NCBI RefSeq assembly: GCF_001643015.1
Contig: NZ_CP015622.1
Span: forward strand, 1,253,358-1,317,357
Direction of reading: 5' to 3'
Source of the DNA: Corynebacterium crudilactis
Lineage (GTDB): Bacteria > Actinomycetota > Actinomycetes > Mycobacteriales > Mycobacteriaceae
Length of the DNA stretch: 64,000 nt
Part shown: positions 47,856 through 57,577 of the stretch, piece after piece
Layout of the letters: the number at the start of each line of letters is the position of its first letter
Numbering within the stretch: the first letter of the stretch is position 1
The notes under the pieces: generated by a model
The model's database searches: none
Told to the model about the DNA's origin: nothing
What the model saw: the letters and a program-made list of their open reading frames with translations, nothing else
Position numbers and translations under genes: made by a program

Positions 47856-48163
47856 ACGCCCCTGGATCCGCACATATGCTCATATCAGGTTTTTAGCCTC
47901 TTAAATCGCCACTGGGAAGGGTTCGTCTTGGGCACTGCGGATTCCAAATTTTCCGAGATGAGATGAGAGAGTACGGAGGGTGGACCGGAGTGCGGACGGG
48001 AATGAAAGTGACGCACTAGAATCCCGGGGAAGTATCCAGTAAATAAAATTCGGGGGAAGTATGCCTGGGGAAATAAGTACTTTTTGCGTGGTGAGACACT
48101 TTTGGGGGTAAATCTCACACCATGAATCACTGGGTTGTATGACTTAACCGAGGGGGTTGGGTT

Positions 48164-48268
48164 TAGAATGTTTTTAGTCGCACGCCAAAACCCGGCGTGG
48201 ACACGTCTGCAGCCGACGCGGTCGTGCCTGTTGTAGGCGGACATTCCTAGTTTTTCCAGGAGTAACTT
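48164..48268 (+). promoter_or_regulatory. serA promoter and structured leader
   Basis: A -10 TAGAAT (48164-48169) puts the transcript start near 48176 and gives a leader of about 93 nt. The leader holds three small hairpins in a row: CACGCC/GGCGTG (48181-48186 and 48194-48199), CGTC/GACG (48204-48207 and 48215-48218) and GCC/GGC (48226-48228 and 48236-48238), then the AGGAG ribosome site. Possible post-transcriptional control; no known riboswitch class recognised. The stretch 47925-48160 also has three GGGGAA(G/A)TA-like words (48032-48075) and a GTGAGA/TCTCAC inverted repeat (48091-48118). Confidence 0.5.
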
Positions 48269-49861
48269 GTGAGCCAGAATGGCCGTCCGGTAGTCCTCAT
48301 CGCCGATAAGCTTGCGCAGTCCACTGTTGACGCGCTTGGAGATGCAGTAGAAGTCCGTTGGGTTGACGGACCTAACCGCCCAGAACTGCTTGAAGCAGTC
48401 AAGGAAGCTGACGCACTTCTCGTGCGTTCTGCAACCACCGTCGATGCAGAAGTCATCGCCGCTGCCCCTAACTTGAAGATCGTCGGTCGTGCCGGCGTGG
48501 GCCTGGACAACGTTGACATCCCTGCTGCCACCGAAGCTGGCGTCATGGTTGCTAACGCACCGACCTCAAACATTCACTCCGCTTGTGAGCACGCAGTTTC
48601 TTTGCTGCTCTCCACTGCACGTCAAATCCCTGCAGCAGATGCAACTCTGCGCCAGGGTGCGTGGAAGCGTTCTTCTTTCAACGGTGTGGAAATCTTCGGA
48701 AAAACTGTTGGAATCGTCGGTTTCGGCCACATTGGTCAGCTGTTCGCACAGCGCCTTGCAGCTTTTGAGACCACCATCGTTGCTTATGATCCTTACGCAA
48801 ACCCAGCACGTGCAGCTCAGCTGAATGTGGAATTGGTTGAGCTGGATGAGCTGATGAGCCGTTCCGATTTTGTGACTATTCACCTTCCAAAGACCAAGGA
48901 AACTGCTGGCATGTTCAATGCTGAGCTCCTTGCTAAGTCCAAGAAGGGTCAGATCATCATCAACGCTGCACGTGGCGGTCTTGTCGATGAGCAGGCATTG
49001 GCAGATGCTATCGAGTCCGGTCATATCCGTGGCGCTGGCTTCGATGTGTACTCCACCGAGCCTTGCACCGATTCACCACTGTTCAAGCTGCCACAGGTAG
49101 TTGTTACCCCTCACCTGGGTGCATCCACTGAGGAGGCACAGGATCGTGCTGGTACTGACGTCGCTGATTCCGTGCTTAAAGCACTTGCTGGCGAATTCGT
49201 TGCAGACGCTGTGAACGTTTCCGGTGGCCGCGTAGGCGAAGAAGTTGCACTGTGGATGGAACTGTCCCGCAAGCTTGGCCTTCTGGCTGGCAAGCTTGTC
49301 GACGCGGCTCCTGTCGCCATTGAGGTCGAAGCACGTGGCGAGCTCTCCTCTGAGCAGGTCGACGCACTTGCACTGTCTGCAGTTCGTGGTCTGTTCTCCG
49401 GAATCATTGAAGAGTCTGTCACCTTCGTTAACGCACCTCGCATTGCTGAAGAGCGTGGCCTTGAGGTCACTGTGAAGACCAACTCTGAGTCTGTCACTCA
49501 CCGTTCCGTACTTCAGGTCAAGGTCATCACCGGCGAAGGCGCAAGCGCTACCGTCGTGGGTGCGTTGACTGGTCTTGAGCGTGTTGAGAAGATTACTCGT
49601 ATCAACGGCCGTGGTCTGGATCTGCGTGCAGAGGGTCTGAACCTCTTCTTGCAGTACGCTGATGCTCCTGGCGCACTGGGAACTGTTGGTACCAAGCTTG
49701 GTGCTGCTGGCATCAACATTGAGGCTGCCGCACTGACTCAGGCTGGAGACGCCGATGGTGCAGTTCTGATCTTGCGCGTTGAGTCTGCTGTTCCAGAAGC
49801 TCTGGAAGCAGAAATCAACCTTGAGCTCGGCGCTGTTTCTTTCCAGGTTAACTTGGATTAA
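48269..49861 (+). CDS. serA: D-3-phosphoglycerate dehydrogenase
   Basis: A 530-residue SerA of the long actinobacterial type, first enzyme of serine synthesis. The substrate domain has [11 protein letters not shown], the NAD loop is [11 protein letters not shown] (about 149-159), catalytic Arg, Glu and His lie in NAARGGLVD and HLGASTEEA, and an intervening ASB domain (about 320-450) and a C-terminal ACT domain (about 455-530, [16 protein letters not shown]) for serine feedback follow. GTG 48269 has AGGAG upstream. Confidence 0.96.
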   Translation: MSQNGRPVVLIADKLAQSTVDALGDAVEVRWVDGPNRPELLEAVKEADALLVRSATTVDAEVIAAAPNLKIVGRAGVGLDNVDIPAATEAGVMVANAPTSNIHSACEHAVSLLLSTARQIPAADATLRQGAWKRSSFNGVEIFGKTVGIVGFGHIGQLFAQRLAAFETTIVAYDPYANPARAAQLNVELVELDELMSRSDFVTIHLPKTKETAGMFNAELLAKSKKGQIIINAARGGLVDEQALADAIESGHIRGAGFDVYSTEPCTDSPLFKLPQVVVTPHLGASTEEAQDRAGTDVADSVLKALAGEFVADAVNVSGGRVGEEVALWMELSRKLGLLAGKLVDAAPVAIEVEARGELSSEQVDALALSAVRGLFSGIIEESVTFVNAPRIAEERGLEVTVKTNSESVTHRSVLQVKVITGEGASATVVGALTGLERVEKITRINGRGLDLRAEGLNLFLQYADAPGALGTVGTKLGAAGINIEAAALTQAGDADGAVLILRVESAVPEALEAEINLELGAVSFQVNLD

Positions 49862-49874
49862 TCCAGCTTTTTAC

Positions 49875-49926
49875 AACCGCCTTTCTACTTTGGGATGACC
49901 ACCGGAGTGGAAAGGCGGTTTTTGCT
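49875..49926 (+). terminator. serA terminator
   Basis: AACCGCCTTTC (49875-49885) pairs with GAAAGGCGGTT (ending 49920), with a long loop that has its own weak stem, followed by TTT. Confidence 0.85.
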
Positions 49927-49992
49927 ATTTTTCGGTGTGGAAGCAGGTAGATTAGGAGAAGCTATTTCCCCTATGAAAGGTCTTTTATCATC

Positions 49993-50862
49993 ATGCTTCC
50001 AGCAACGCTGTCTACTGTGCTGACTTCTGCGGGACTTGAGCCACACGTGCACAATGATTCCATTGTGGTTGATACTCCTCATTTTAAATTGACCTTTGAG
50101 TGGAATGAATGGCTCCGCGCAACAGCCACGTGGGTGGGGGAGCTGAGTGCAGCGGATTATGTGCGTTCTATCGTGGCGATCAACTCCGCCCTTGATGCTT
50201 GCGTAGCTCCGAAAATGGTGTTGGATGCTCCTGGCGGATTAACTGGGGTGCTCAAGGCGGATAAGGGAGCCGTGGAAGCGCATGCAATTCAGGCGGTGCC
50301 TATTGGTGAGGGGCTGAGCGAGTCACAGGTGGCAGGTTTTGTGGCTGCAGCTTTCGATGGCGCGATTGAGCTCACGCGGGAATTCCATGCGCTCTATCCG
50401 GAGCGCTCACCGCGTCAGCGCGGCGCCCTGCTAAATATTAAGCTTGTCGACGCCACCTCCCACACTCAGGTAACCCCCGTGCGAGTGGCTAACTGGTTCA
50501 TGGATCAAGGCGTGGAAGAGGTTCCTTATGACGCTGCTTCAGGCCTGATTAGTTTTGAGCTGGGGGATACGCCAGTGGACGTGATGTTGAATGATCCAGA
50601 GTTGTTGAAGATCCAAGCGGTGGTGACATCCGATCGGAGTGTAGAGGCAACCGAAGTGTTGCATTTGTGTAATCGGGCAAACCTGGATTCAGATCATTCC
50701 ACGATTTTTATGCGTTTGGACGGTGATGATGTGAACTTTGTGGCCACTGTTGCTGTCCCTATTCGTGCTGGTCTTAACGATTTACAGTTGAGTCAAGCCC
50801 TGCAAAATGGGGTAGTGGGCGTGGTGGGACAAGTAACTGCAGTGATTAATCAGCTACACTAG
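49993..50862 (+). CDS. Tandem YbjN-like protein, unknown function
   Basis: A 289-residue cytoplasmic protein that looks like two YbjN / type III chaperone-like domains in tandem (about 15-130 and 155-285; second repeat begins [14 protein letters not shown]). YbjN proteins are small regulators or chaperones of unclear role in bacteria; no catalytic residues are apparent. An ATG at 49993 has GAAAGG upstream. It is followed after 34 bp by leuB, so they might be co-transcribed. Confidence 0.7.
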   Translation: MLPATLSTVLTSAGLEPHVHNDSIVVDTPHFKLTFEWNEWLRATATWVGELSAADYVRSIVAINSALDACVAPKMVLDAPGGLTGVLKADKGAVEAHAIQAVPIGEGLSESQVAGFVAAAFDGAIELTREFHALYPERSPRQRGALLNIKLVDATSHTQVTPVRVANWFMDQGVEEVPYDAASGLISFELGDTPVDVMLNDPELLKIQAVVTSDRSVEATEVLHLCNRANLDSDHSTIFMRLDGDDVNFVATVAVPIRAGLNDLQLSQALQNGVVGVVGQVTAVINQLH

Positions 50863-50896
50863 TGAAGTCCATATAGTGAGAAGGGAATCCCACAAC

Positions 50897-51919
50897 ATGA
50901 AACTTGCTGTTATTGGTGGAGACGGAATCGGCCCAGAGGTTACTGCAGAAGCCCTCAAGGTCTTAAACGCTGTCCGCGACGACATTGAGACCACTGATTA
51001 TGATCTTGGCGCCCGCCGTTACCTCAACAACGGCGAGCTACTTACCGATGAGGATCTTGCATCACTGCGCGAGCATGACGCTATTCTCCTTGGTGCAATT
51101 GGTGCGCCAGGTGCTGTTCCTCCAGGAATCCTCGAGCGTGGTTTGTTGCTCAAGATGCGCTTTGCACTTGATCATCACGTAAACCTGCGCCCATCCAAGC
51201 TGTATGAAGGCGTGGAGTCTCCACTGCGTAACCCCGGCAAGATTGATTTCGTGGTTGTCCGCGAAGGCACCGAAGGTGCATACACCGGCAACGGTGGCGC
51301 AATCCGCGTGGGCACCCCTCATGAAATTGCCAATGAAACCTCCGTCAACACCCGTTACGGAGCAGAGCGAGTTATTCGCTACGCTTTCGATTTGGCTCAA
51401 AGCCGCCGCAAGAAGCTTACCCTTGTGCACAAGACCAATGTGTTGGTTCACGGTGGCGGCCTCTGGCAGCGCACTGTTGATGAGGTAGCAAAGGAATACC
51501 CAGAGGTGGCTGTTGATTACAACCACATCGATGCAGCAACCATTTACCTGGTTACTGACCCTTCCCGTTTTGATGTGATTGTGACCGATAACCTCTTCGG
51601 CGATATTCTTACTGATGAAGCAGGTGCTGTCTCTGGCGGTATTGGTTTGGCTGCATCCGGTAATATTGATGCCACTGCCACCAACCCATCCATGTTTGAG
51701 CCAGTCCACGGTTCTGCGCCTGATATTGCTGGACAGGGCATTGCGGATCCAACCGCAGCTATTTTGTCCGGAGCAATGCTGCTGCGTCACCTCGGTGATG
51801 AAGACAATGCAGTGCGCATTGAAAGGGTAATTGCTGCCGATGTTGCTGGCCGTGACAATTCTCAGCCAATTTCTACCACTGACGTAGGCGACCGCATCGT
51901 CAAGGCTCTTCAGGGCTAA
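50897..51919 (+). CDS. leuB: 3-isopropylmalate dehydrogenase
   Basis: A 340-residue member of the beta-decarboxylating dehydrogenase family that makes 2-oxoisocaproate in leucine synthesis. [13 protein letters not shown] (7-19) is the conserved start, the catalytic Lys and Asp lie in the [12 protein letters not shown] and [14 protein letters not shown] regions, and [15 protein letters not shown] (about 275-289) is the NAD site. ATG 50897 is preferred over the start at 50876. Terminator follows. Confidence 0.96.
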   Translation: MKLAVIGGDGIGPEVTAEALKVLNAVRDDIETTDYDLGARRYLNNGELLTDEDLASLREHDAILLGAIGAPGAVPPGILERGLLLKMRFALDHHVNLRPSKLYEGVESPLRNPGKIDFVVVREGTEGAYTGNGGAIRVGTPHEIANETSVNTRYGAERVIRYAFDLAQSRRKKLTLVHKTNVLVHGGGLWQRTVDEVAKEYPEVAVDYNHIDAATIYLVTDPSRFDVIVTDNLFGDILTDEAGAVSGGIGLAASGNIDATATNPSMFEPVHGSAPDIAGQGIADPTAAILSGAMLLRHLGDEDNAVRIERVIAADVAGRDNSQPISTTDVGDRIVKALQG

Positions 51920-51932
51920 AACTCAGTATTAG

Positions 51933-51965
51933 AAAGCCCTCCTTAATTTATTGAGGAGGGCTTTT
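51933..51965. terminator. leuB / binding-protein bidirectional terminator
   Basis: AAAGCCCTCCT (51933-51943) pairs perfectly with AGGAGGGCTTT (51954-51964); A run before and T run after make it work in both directions between convergent genes. Confidence 0.9.
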
Positions 51966-52983
51966 AGTCTCGAAAATAAGGATTGAACTCATTGGTATAG
52001 ACCTGGCTGAGATCCACTGCGTTAACGTGAAGTTTTTGTTCAGCCCACTCTGACCAGATCTGGAAATCTTCCGCATCCATTAAGCCGCCGGTGGTAGTCA
52101 CGCCAGAGCTTTGCCACCCTGTAAAGGCGGGGATCCGGGAAGCTTGACCAATATCTTCGAGGTAATCGCTATAAACCTCACGTACTTCCATAGAGGTGTG
52201 AGTTTGTTCGAACTCAAGTGCACGTGCGATTCCATTTACTAGGGTCTCTACTACTTCTGGATCGGAATCAATAAGGCTTTGTTTCACCACGACGCTTCCG
52301 GTGTTGCGGTGTCCAATAATATCCACATCTTCAGCTAAGGCAGTGAACTGGTCTAAAGCAAGCGCTCGCTGTTTAATATTATCGTTTACCCAAATCGCAT
52401 CCACCTGCCCTTGAAATAGTCTCTGTTCGATAACATCTACTGGAATAGGGCGAAGTCGGATGCTGGCTATTTCTGCGGCGGTGAGACCAGCTTGTTCAAA
52501 ATATAGTTCTAGAACTGCGCTTCCCAGTGCGCCTACATTGTTCATTCCTATCTTTTTCCCCACAAGATCTTTCACGCTCATGATGTCTTCGTCTTTGCGC
52601 ACTAGCAATGCGGAGGTGGTGTTTCCTGCGGTTCCGGAACATGCTGCAACTGCGGTGATGGGGAAACCCGAGTTGACCTCGGTGATGATTAATCCATTGA
52701 AAGGAATGATGGAAAAATCAGTGCGATCATTTTTCATAGATTCAATGGCATCGATGCCACCTTGGGCTCTGCCGACACTGTGCAATTTAATATTCTCTAA
52801 ATAACCGAGAGCATCTGCTAATTCAACCACGTTGAGGTCAAAGCCGGAGGTTTCGTATCGCAGAATTTTCGTATCTTGTGTATATGTTTTTGGGGGATTC
52901 GGGGCGCACGAACTCACCACTACAATGCTTAATAAAGTAGCTAAAGTACGAATGAAAGTGGTGTGAAATGATCGTCGGCGCAT
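51964..52983 (-). CDS. Orphan ABC substrate-binding lipoprotein (SsuA/NMT1-like)
   Basis: A 339-residue secreted binding protein of the NitT/TauT type. The signal peptide ends in VSSC with the lipidated Cys at about residue 26. The fold has RYETSGFDLNVVELADALGYL at the start and the IGMNNVGALGS-type phosphate/sulfonate loop. The C. glutamicum counterpart is annotated for aliphatic sulfonates, but the substrate is not known from sequence. No permease or ATPase gene adjoins it, so it must use a transporter encoded elsewhere. ATG 52983 chosen over a TTG at 53010. Confidence 0.8.
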   Translation of the reverse strand: MRRRSFHTTFIRTLATLLSIVVVSSCAPNPPKTYTQDTKILRYETSGFDLNVVELADALGYLENIKLHSVGRAQGGIDAIESMKNDRTDFSIIPFNGLIITEVNSGFPITAVAACSGTAGNTTSALLVRKDEDIMSVKDLVGKKIGMNNVGALGSAVLELYFEQAGLTAAEIASIRLRPIPVDVIEQRLFQGQVDAIWVNDNIKQRALALDQFTALAEDVDIIGHRNTGSVVVKQSLIDSDPEVVETLVNGIARALEFEQTHTSMEVREVYSDYLEDIGQASRIPAFTGWQSSGVTTTGGLMDAEDFQIWSEWAEQKLHVNAVDLSQVYTNEFNPYFRD

Positions 52984-53150
52984 GATAGTAGAGGAAACTT
53001 TCAGATTCAAAACTACTGTGAATGGATTGAGTTTATAAAATCAGACCTATTAATAAAATACAGTACCGAATTTTTGACTTCTTATGAGGTAAATTTCACT
53101 GCGTTTCCTATTCGGGCGAAAGTCAGCAGTTTTTCTTTTATGGTTAAGTG

Positions 53151-55007
53151 ATGTCGGTTGAACTCGAAGAAATCCGAGATTTCTTAGCAGGATTTGAACC
53201 TTTTGCTCAGCTCCCAGATGAAGAGCTTGATCAAGTCCCAGGAAAAATGAGCATGCGATATTTCCGGCGGGGTGAAGAAATCGTACCCATCGGTGTGCCT
53301 AATCATTTCATGGGCGTGATTAGATCCGGAGCAATTGATGTTCTGGATGAAGAAGATGTTTTGCTTGATCGCCGTGATGCAGGCAGATCTTTTGGGTATT
53401 CCACAATGGGTGCTGAGAGCACGTCCCAATACCGCATGGTTGCCGTTGAAGATTCTTTGGTGCTGAGACTCTCGCGTGAAGATTTTGATCAGTTAGCCAA
53501 GCGAAATCCTGATCTTAATCGTTATTATTCCAGCTGGTCAAAGCGTATTCGTGCGGCTGCTGATCAATTGCGCCAAGAGTCCAGCACAAAAGTGTTGCGC
53601 ACTAAATTGGGCGAGTTCAAGATCGCCAATCCAATTTCTTGCAGTCCAGAAACCGCCATTATGGATGCGGCGAAGAAGATGGATGAGCATGGAGTTTCTT
53701 CGTTATTGGTGCAAACTAACGGAAAACTCAAAGGCATTGTGACAGATCGGGATATGCGCAGCCGGGTGGTGGCTAAGAATTTGGATATCCAGCGGCCCGT
53801 GTCAGATGTGATGACGGTAGATCCACGGTGTGCAACATCTCAAGGGTTGGCCTTTGAAGCAATGCTGCTTATGTCGGAGTTGCGCATTCACCATTTGCCA
53901 ATTGTAGATGATGGCAAAATCTCCGGAATTGTCACGGCTGCGGATATTATGCGATTACTGCGTCACGATCCGATTTATTTAACTGCTGATCTTTCCCGAA
54001 AAAACACTGTGGAAGAGTTGGCCAATACGTTCCAATCTGCGGCAGAAGTGGCATCGCGGTTTATTGATCGGGGAGCCTCCTCCGAAGAGGTCAGTAGCTT
54101 GCTTACTGTGGCTGCGGATTCTTTGGCCAGGAGATTGTTGGTCTTGGCGGAGAAAAAATTTGGCGAGCCTCCGGTGCCATATTGCTTTGTGGTGGTCGGC
54201 TCCCAGGGGCGCAAAGAGTTGGGGTTAGCCTCTGATCAGGACAATGCGCTTGTGTTGCACAATTCTTATGATCAGCGCGAGCACGGGCAGTACTTTGCCG
54301 CGTTGGCAGAATTTGTGTGTCAAGGATTGGATCGGGCTGGTCAAGTGCTGTGCCCGGGAGACATGATGGCATCTAATCCCGAATGGCGTAAAACCACGGA
54401 TCAGTGGATTTCTACATTCCACTCGTGGATCACAGCACCAGAACCAGATGCGCTGCTTCATGTACAGACTTTCTTCGATTTCCGTGGCATTTATGGGGAT
54501 ATCGAGATGGCACAGCAAGTGCATCAAAGTGCTGTCAATATGGCCAGGGGCGCGCGTCGAATGCATGCTCATCTGGCAAGTCTTGCCGCTAGAAGGGATC
54601 CTCCGCTGGGATTTTTCCGTGGTCTTGTGGTGGAACGCTCCGGTGAATATGGCGCCACCTTGGATGTGAAAAAGGGCGGTACCGCAGGCATCGTGCAGAT
54701 GGCCAGGCTGTATTCTTTGGCTACCGGAAGTGATGCCATCGGCACCCGCGAACGTCTAACAGCCGCAGCTGGACACGGGCAGGTGTCCAAACGAGGTGCG
54801 CAGGATCTTTTGGATGCTTTTGATTTCTTATCCTCGATTGCGTTCCGCCATCAAACACAGCTGATCAAAGTGGGGGAGATACCCAATTATCATATTGATC
54901 CAAAGACGTTGGGCAAGATGGATCGAGAACATTTGCGTGATGCTTTTTCCATCATTAAGGACATGCAATCAGCGTTGGCTACCAAGTACCCCGTGAGGAA
55001 TATCTAG
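53151..55007 (+). CDS. cNMP-binding, CBS-pair and DUF294 nucleotidyltransferase-like signalling protein
   Basis: A 618-residue regulator with three parts: a cyclic-nucleotide-binding-like barrel (about 10-130), a CBS pair (about 155-275; two repeats ending VTDRDMRSRVV and IVTAADIMRLLRHD), and a DUF294 nucleotidyltransferase-like domain (GSQGRKELGLASDQDNALV, about 349-367, with the GS-x10-DxD signature) followed by the DUF294 helical C-terminus. It may sense adenine nucleotides and modify a partner. It is joined to the DnaQ-type gene: the stop TAG overlaps that gene's GTG, so they are coupled. Confidence 0.83.
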   Translation: MSVELEEIRDFLAGFEPFAQLPDEELDQVPGKMSMRYFRRGEEIVPIGVPNHFMGVIRSGAIDVLDEEDVLLDRRDAGRSFGYSTMGAESTSQYRMVAVEDSLVLRLSREDFDQLAKRNPDLNRYYSSWSKRIRAAADQLRQESSTKVLRTKLGEFKIANPISCSPETAIMDAAKKMDEHGVSSLLVQTNGKLKGIVTDRDMRSRVVAKNLDIQRPVSDVMTVDPRCATSQGLAFEAMLLMSELRIHHLPIVDDGKISGIVTAADIMRLLRHDPIYLTADLSRKNTVEELANTFQSAAEVASRFIDRGASSEEVSSLLTVAADSLARRLLVLAEKKFGEPPVPYCFVVVGSQGRKELGLASDQDNALVLHNSYDQREHGQYFAALAEFVCQGLDRAGQVLCPGDMMASNPEWRKTTDQWISTFHSWITAPEPDALLHVQTFFDFRGIYGDIEMAQQVHQSAVNMARGARRMHAHLASLAARRDPPLGFFRGLVVERSGEYGATLDVKKGGTAGIVQMARLYSLATGSDAIGTRERLTAAAGHGQVSKRGAQDLLDAFDFLSSIAFRHQTQLIKVGEIPNYHIDPKTLGKMDREHLRDAFSIIKDMQSALATKYPVRNI

Positions 55008-55666
55008 TGTTACTGGGGCGTCGAAAAGCGAAAATACGGCGCGCAACTGGCGCATTGCAGGAGTTTTACCAAGTGCCGCGGCCGGAGGCGTCGACAAGCA
55101 TAAAAGACCTGAAATTGCTGGCCGTGGATGTGGAAACTACGGGCCTGAAGCCGCGCGAGCATCAGATCGTCTCGATCGGATGGGTGCCAATTAACGGCGA
55201 TGTGATCGATTTAAGCGGTGCTGGATACGCGGTCATTCACGGCAATGAGGGTTTTTCCGTGGGCTCATCCGCGGTGATTCACCAGCTCACCGACGATGAA
55301 ATCGCCGCCGGCATCAGCATGGAGGACGCGCTGACCCAACTGCTGGCAGCGCTTCAAGGACGCGCCATGCTGGCGCATTTTTCCCCCATCGAGCGCGATT
55401 TTATTTCGGCCGCATGCCTCAAACATTTCGGAACGCTTCTCGACGTCCCCCTCGTGGATACCTTCGCCATGGAACGCCGCCATATGGAGCGCATGTCCAC
55501 CTACCCACGCGGTGAAGACCTCCGCCTGGCACGCGTTCGCCAACGGTATGGACTTCCCAATTATTCCAACCACCAAGCCCTGACCGATGCTCTTGCCTGC
55601 GCCGAAGTGTATTTGGTGCAGATCGCTCACCTGCGCGCACAATTCCTCAAAGACATTTGGGAGTAG
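55007..55666 (+). CDS. DnaQ-family exonuclease coupled to the CBS/DUF294 protein
   Basis: A 219-residue DEDD exonuclease with ExoI AVDVETTGLKP (about 39-49), ExoII AHFSPIERDFI (about 124-134) and ExoIII YSNHQALTDALACAEVYL (about 185-202), which carries the catalytic His and Asp. GTG 55007 overlaps the preceding stop codon. This pairing of DUF294 regulator and DnaQ exonuclease is conserved in many bacteria, so they probably act together; the substrate is unknown. Confidence 0.85.
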   Translation: MLLGRRKAKIRRATGALQEFYQVPRPEASTSIKDLKLLAVDVETTGLKPREHQIVSIGWVPINGDVIDLSGAGYAVIHGNEGFSVGSSAVIHQLTDDEIAAGISMEDALTQLLAALQGRAMLAHFSPIERDFISAACLKHFGTLLDVPLVDTFAMERRHMERMSTYPRGEDLRLARVRQRYGLPNYSNHQALTDALACAEVYLVQIAHLRAQFLKDIWE

Positions 55667-55711
55667 GGGTCATCGTGCAGGACCCCACCCGAACCGCGTA
55701 ACATAACGATC

Positions 55712-56518
55712 ATGCGTTTTGGACGAATTGCCACCCCAGATGGAATGTGTTTTTGCTCTATTGAAGGCGAAGGAGATGATGTAGCCAACCTCACCGCGCG
55801 TGAGATTGAAGGCACCCCCTTCACCGAACCAAAGTTCACCGGCCGTGAGTGGCCGCTGAAGGACGTGCGCCTGCTTGCACCAATGTTGCCAAGCAAGGTT
55901 GTTGCGATTGGCCGTAACTACGCCGATCACGTTGCTGAGGTGTTCAAAGAGTCCGCAGACTCCCTGCCACCAACCTTGTTCCTGAAGCCACCAACATCTG
56001 TTACCGGTCCAGAGTCCCCAATCCGTATCCCTTCCTTTGCAACCAAGGTTGAGTTCGAAGGCGAGCTCGCAGTTGTTATCGGCAAGCCTTGCAAGAACGT
56101 CAAGGCAGCGGACTGGAAGTCTGTCGTTTTGGGCTTCACCATCATTAACGATGTCTCCTCCCGTGACCTTCAGTTCGCTGATGGACAGTGGGCACGCGCC
56201 AAGGGTATCGACACCTTCGGCCCAATCGGACCTTGGATCCAAACCGATATCAACTCCATCGATCTGGACAACCTCCCAATCAAGGCACGCCTGACCCGCG
56301 ACGGCGAAACCACCCTGAAGCAGGACTCCAACTCAAACCAGATGATCATGAAGATGGGTGAAATCATTGAATTCATCACCGCATCCATGACCCTGCTGCC
56401 AGGCGATGTCATTGCAACCGGATCTCCAGCAGGAACCGAGGCAATGGTCGAAGGCGATTACATCGAAATTGAAATCCCGGGCATCGGTAAGCTCGGAAAC
56501 CCAATCGTGAATGTCTAA
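55712..56518 (+). CDS. odx: Oxaloacetate decarboxylase, FAH family
   Basis: A 268-residue fumarylacetoacetate-hydrolase-fold protein corresponding to Odx (Cg1458) of C. glutamicum, a soluble Mn/Mg-dependent oxaloacetate decarboxylase. The metal ligands are the Glu residues in KVEFEGELAVVIG (about 110-122) and the Asp in IINDVSSRDLQ (about 147-157). The N-terminal 60 residues are the usual small domain. Start ATG 55712 after TAACATAACG, with no clear ribosome site. It overlaps the methyltransferase start region. Confidence 0.88.
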   Translation: MRFGRIATPDGMCFCSIEGEGDDVANLTAREIEGTPFTEPKFTGREWPLKDVRLLAPMLPSKVVAIGRNYADHVAEVFKESADSLPPTLFLKPPTSVTGPESPIRIPSFATKVEFEGELAVVIGKPCKNVKAADWKSVVLGFTIINDVSSRDLQFADGQWARAKGIDTFGPIGPWIQTDINSIDLDNLPIKARLTRDGETTLKQDSNSNQMIMKMGEIIEFITASMTLLPGDVIATGSPAGTEAMVEGDYIEIEIPGIGKLGNPIVNV

Positions 56519-56519
56519 T

Positions 56520-57122
56520 ATGAGCCACGAACACGAACACCAGCATCGGCCACACGACCAAGTCACTCCAGAATCCATGGAGCACCAATACACCTCCGCA
56601 GAGCAAATCTGGAGCGGCAACCCCAACCAAGCACTTGTTGCCTACCTGGGAACACACCCTGCACCACATGGAACTGCACTCGATATCGGATGCGGCGAAG
56701 GCGCAGACCTCGTGTGGCTTGCAGCCCAAGGATTTGAGACCACCGGCATTGACTTTGCGCCCACCGCAGTCACGCGAGCAAAGCACAACGCCCCTGATTC
56801 GGAAGTCCTGTTGGTAGCATTCACCGAATTTTCCATTGAATCTGGCCGTCAATTTGACGTAGTCAGCTGCTCATATGGCCAAATTCCAGCCAATGACATC
56901 TCCGTCGGACACCTGGAAAACCTCGTTGCACCAGGCGGCACCCTGCTGTTTACTCACCATGACTTTGACTCAGAATCCGCAGCCACCCCAAAATGGCTCG
57001 CAGAACACCTGAGCTCAAACTTCACGGTAGAAGTACTGGAATCTTTTGAACGTGACATAAAAACCGGAGCCGGCGCACACCACCATGTGGATATTGTGCT
57101 CAAGGCGAAGAAGGTTTCTTAA
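56520..57122 (+). CDS. SAM-dependent class I methyltransferase
   Basis: A 200-residue methyltransferase with a His-rich N-terminus (SHEHEHQHRPHDQ) and a Rossmann core with LDIGCGEGADLVWLA (about 53-67). The substrate is unknown; related tellurite-resistance-like methyltransferases are common. ATG 56520 follows the odx stop by 1 nt, and ATG 56511 inside odx is an alternative start. Translational coupling to odx is likely. Confidence 0.8.
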   Translation: MSHEHEHQHRPHDQVTPESMEHQYTSAEQIWSGNPNQALVAYLGTHPAPHGTALDIGCGEGADLVWLAAQGFETTGIDFAPTAVTRAKHNAPDSEVLLVAFTEFSIESGRQFDVVSCSYGQIPANDISVGHLENLVAPGGTLLFTHHDFDSESAATPKWLAEHLSSNFTVEVLESFERDIKTGAGAHHHVDIVLKAKKVS

Positions 57123-57248
57123 GCTTTAGGTTTCGTTGAAGTATTAGCCCCGCAAGGCATTGGCTTTGTGGGGCTGTTGCTTTGCCTGGGGGTCTCTGGT
57201 GGGCTATTTAAGAGTTTTAGGGATCTTAAGTTCGATATCGCAAGGTCA

Positions 57249-57339
57249 ATTTCTTATCCTCAATTTCGCATTACCGAGATCAGTCGGATTTTGGGCAAAA
57301 GTGACCGGTCTCGAGGATATGAAATCGGTAATGCGAAAT
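57249..57339. repeat. Two crossed inverted repeats (pseudoknot-like order)
   Basis: ATTTCGCATTACCGA (57263-57277) is the perfect complement of TCGGTAATGCGAAAT (57325-57339). The adjacent ATTTCTTATCCTC (57249-57261) complements GAGGATATGAAAT (57313-57325) with one mismatch. The arms occur in order L1 L2 R1 R2, so the two stems cross rather than nest. They lie in the 455-bp gap between convergent genes. Confidence 0.7.
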
Positions 57340-57398
57340 CGAAGTCAAAGGGCTTCTTGAGCACTGGGAGTGTTTCTGAGTCTTAGAGCCCTAGAGTT

Positions 57399-57523
57399 CG
57401 ACTTCACGGGAGCGACTTCGCATGCTCAACTTCTCAACAACGACTTCACTACAGAAATCTGGAAAATGATACTGAAGTCGAAGGTGAGAAAGCCACACAT
57501 GCGAAGTCGAACGTGTGAAGTCG
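57399..57523. repeat. 125-bp nested hairpin built from a CGACTTC motif
   Basis: Three nested arm pairs: CGACTTCAC (57399-57407) with GTGAAGTCG (57515-57523), CGACTTCGCATG (57413-57424) with CATGCGAAGTCG (57498-57509), and CGACTTCA (57441-57448) with TGAAGTCG (57473-57480). Each left arm starts with the same CGACTTC heptamer. No gene lies in the gap 57123-57577. Confidence 0.8.
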
Positions 57524-57577
57524 CCCTTTAGCCACGGACAACTATCACCAACACACCCAAAGGTCTCTGAAGGCCCC

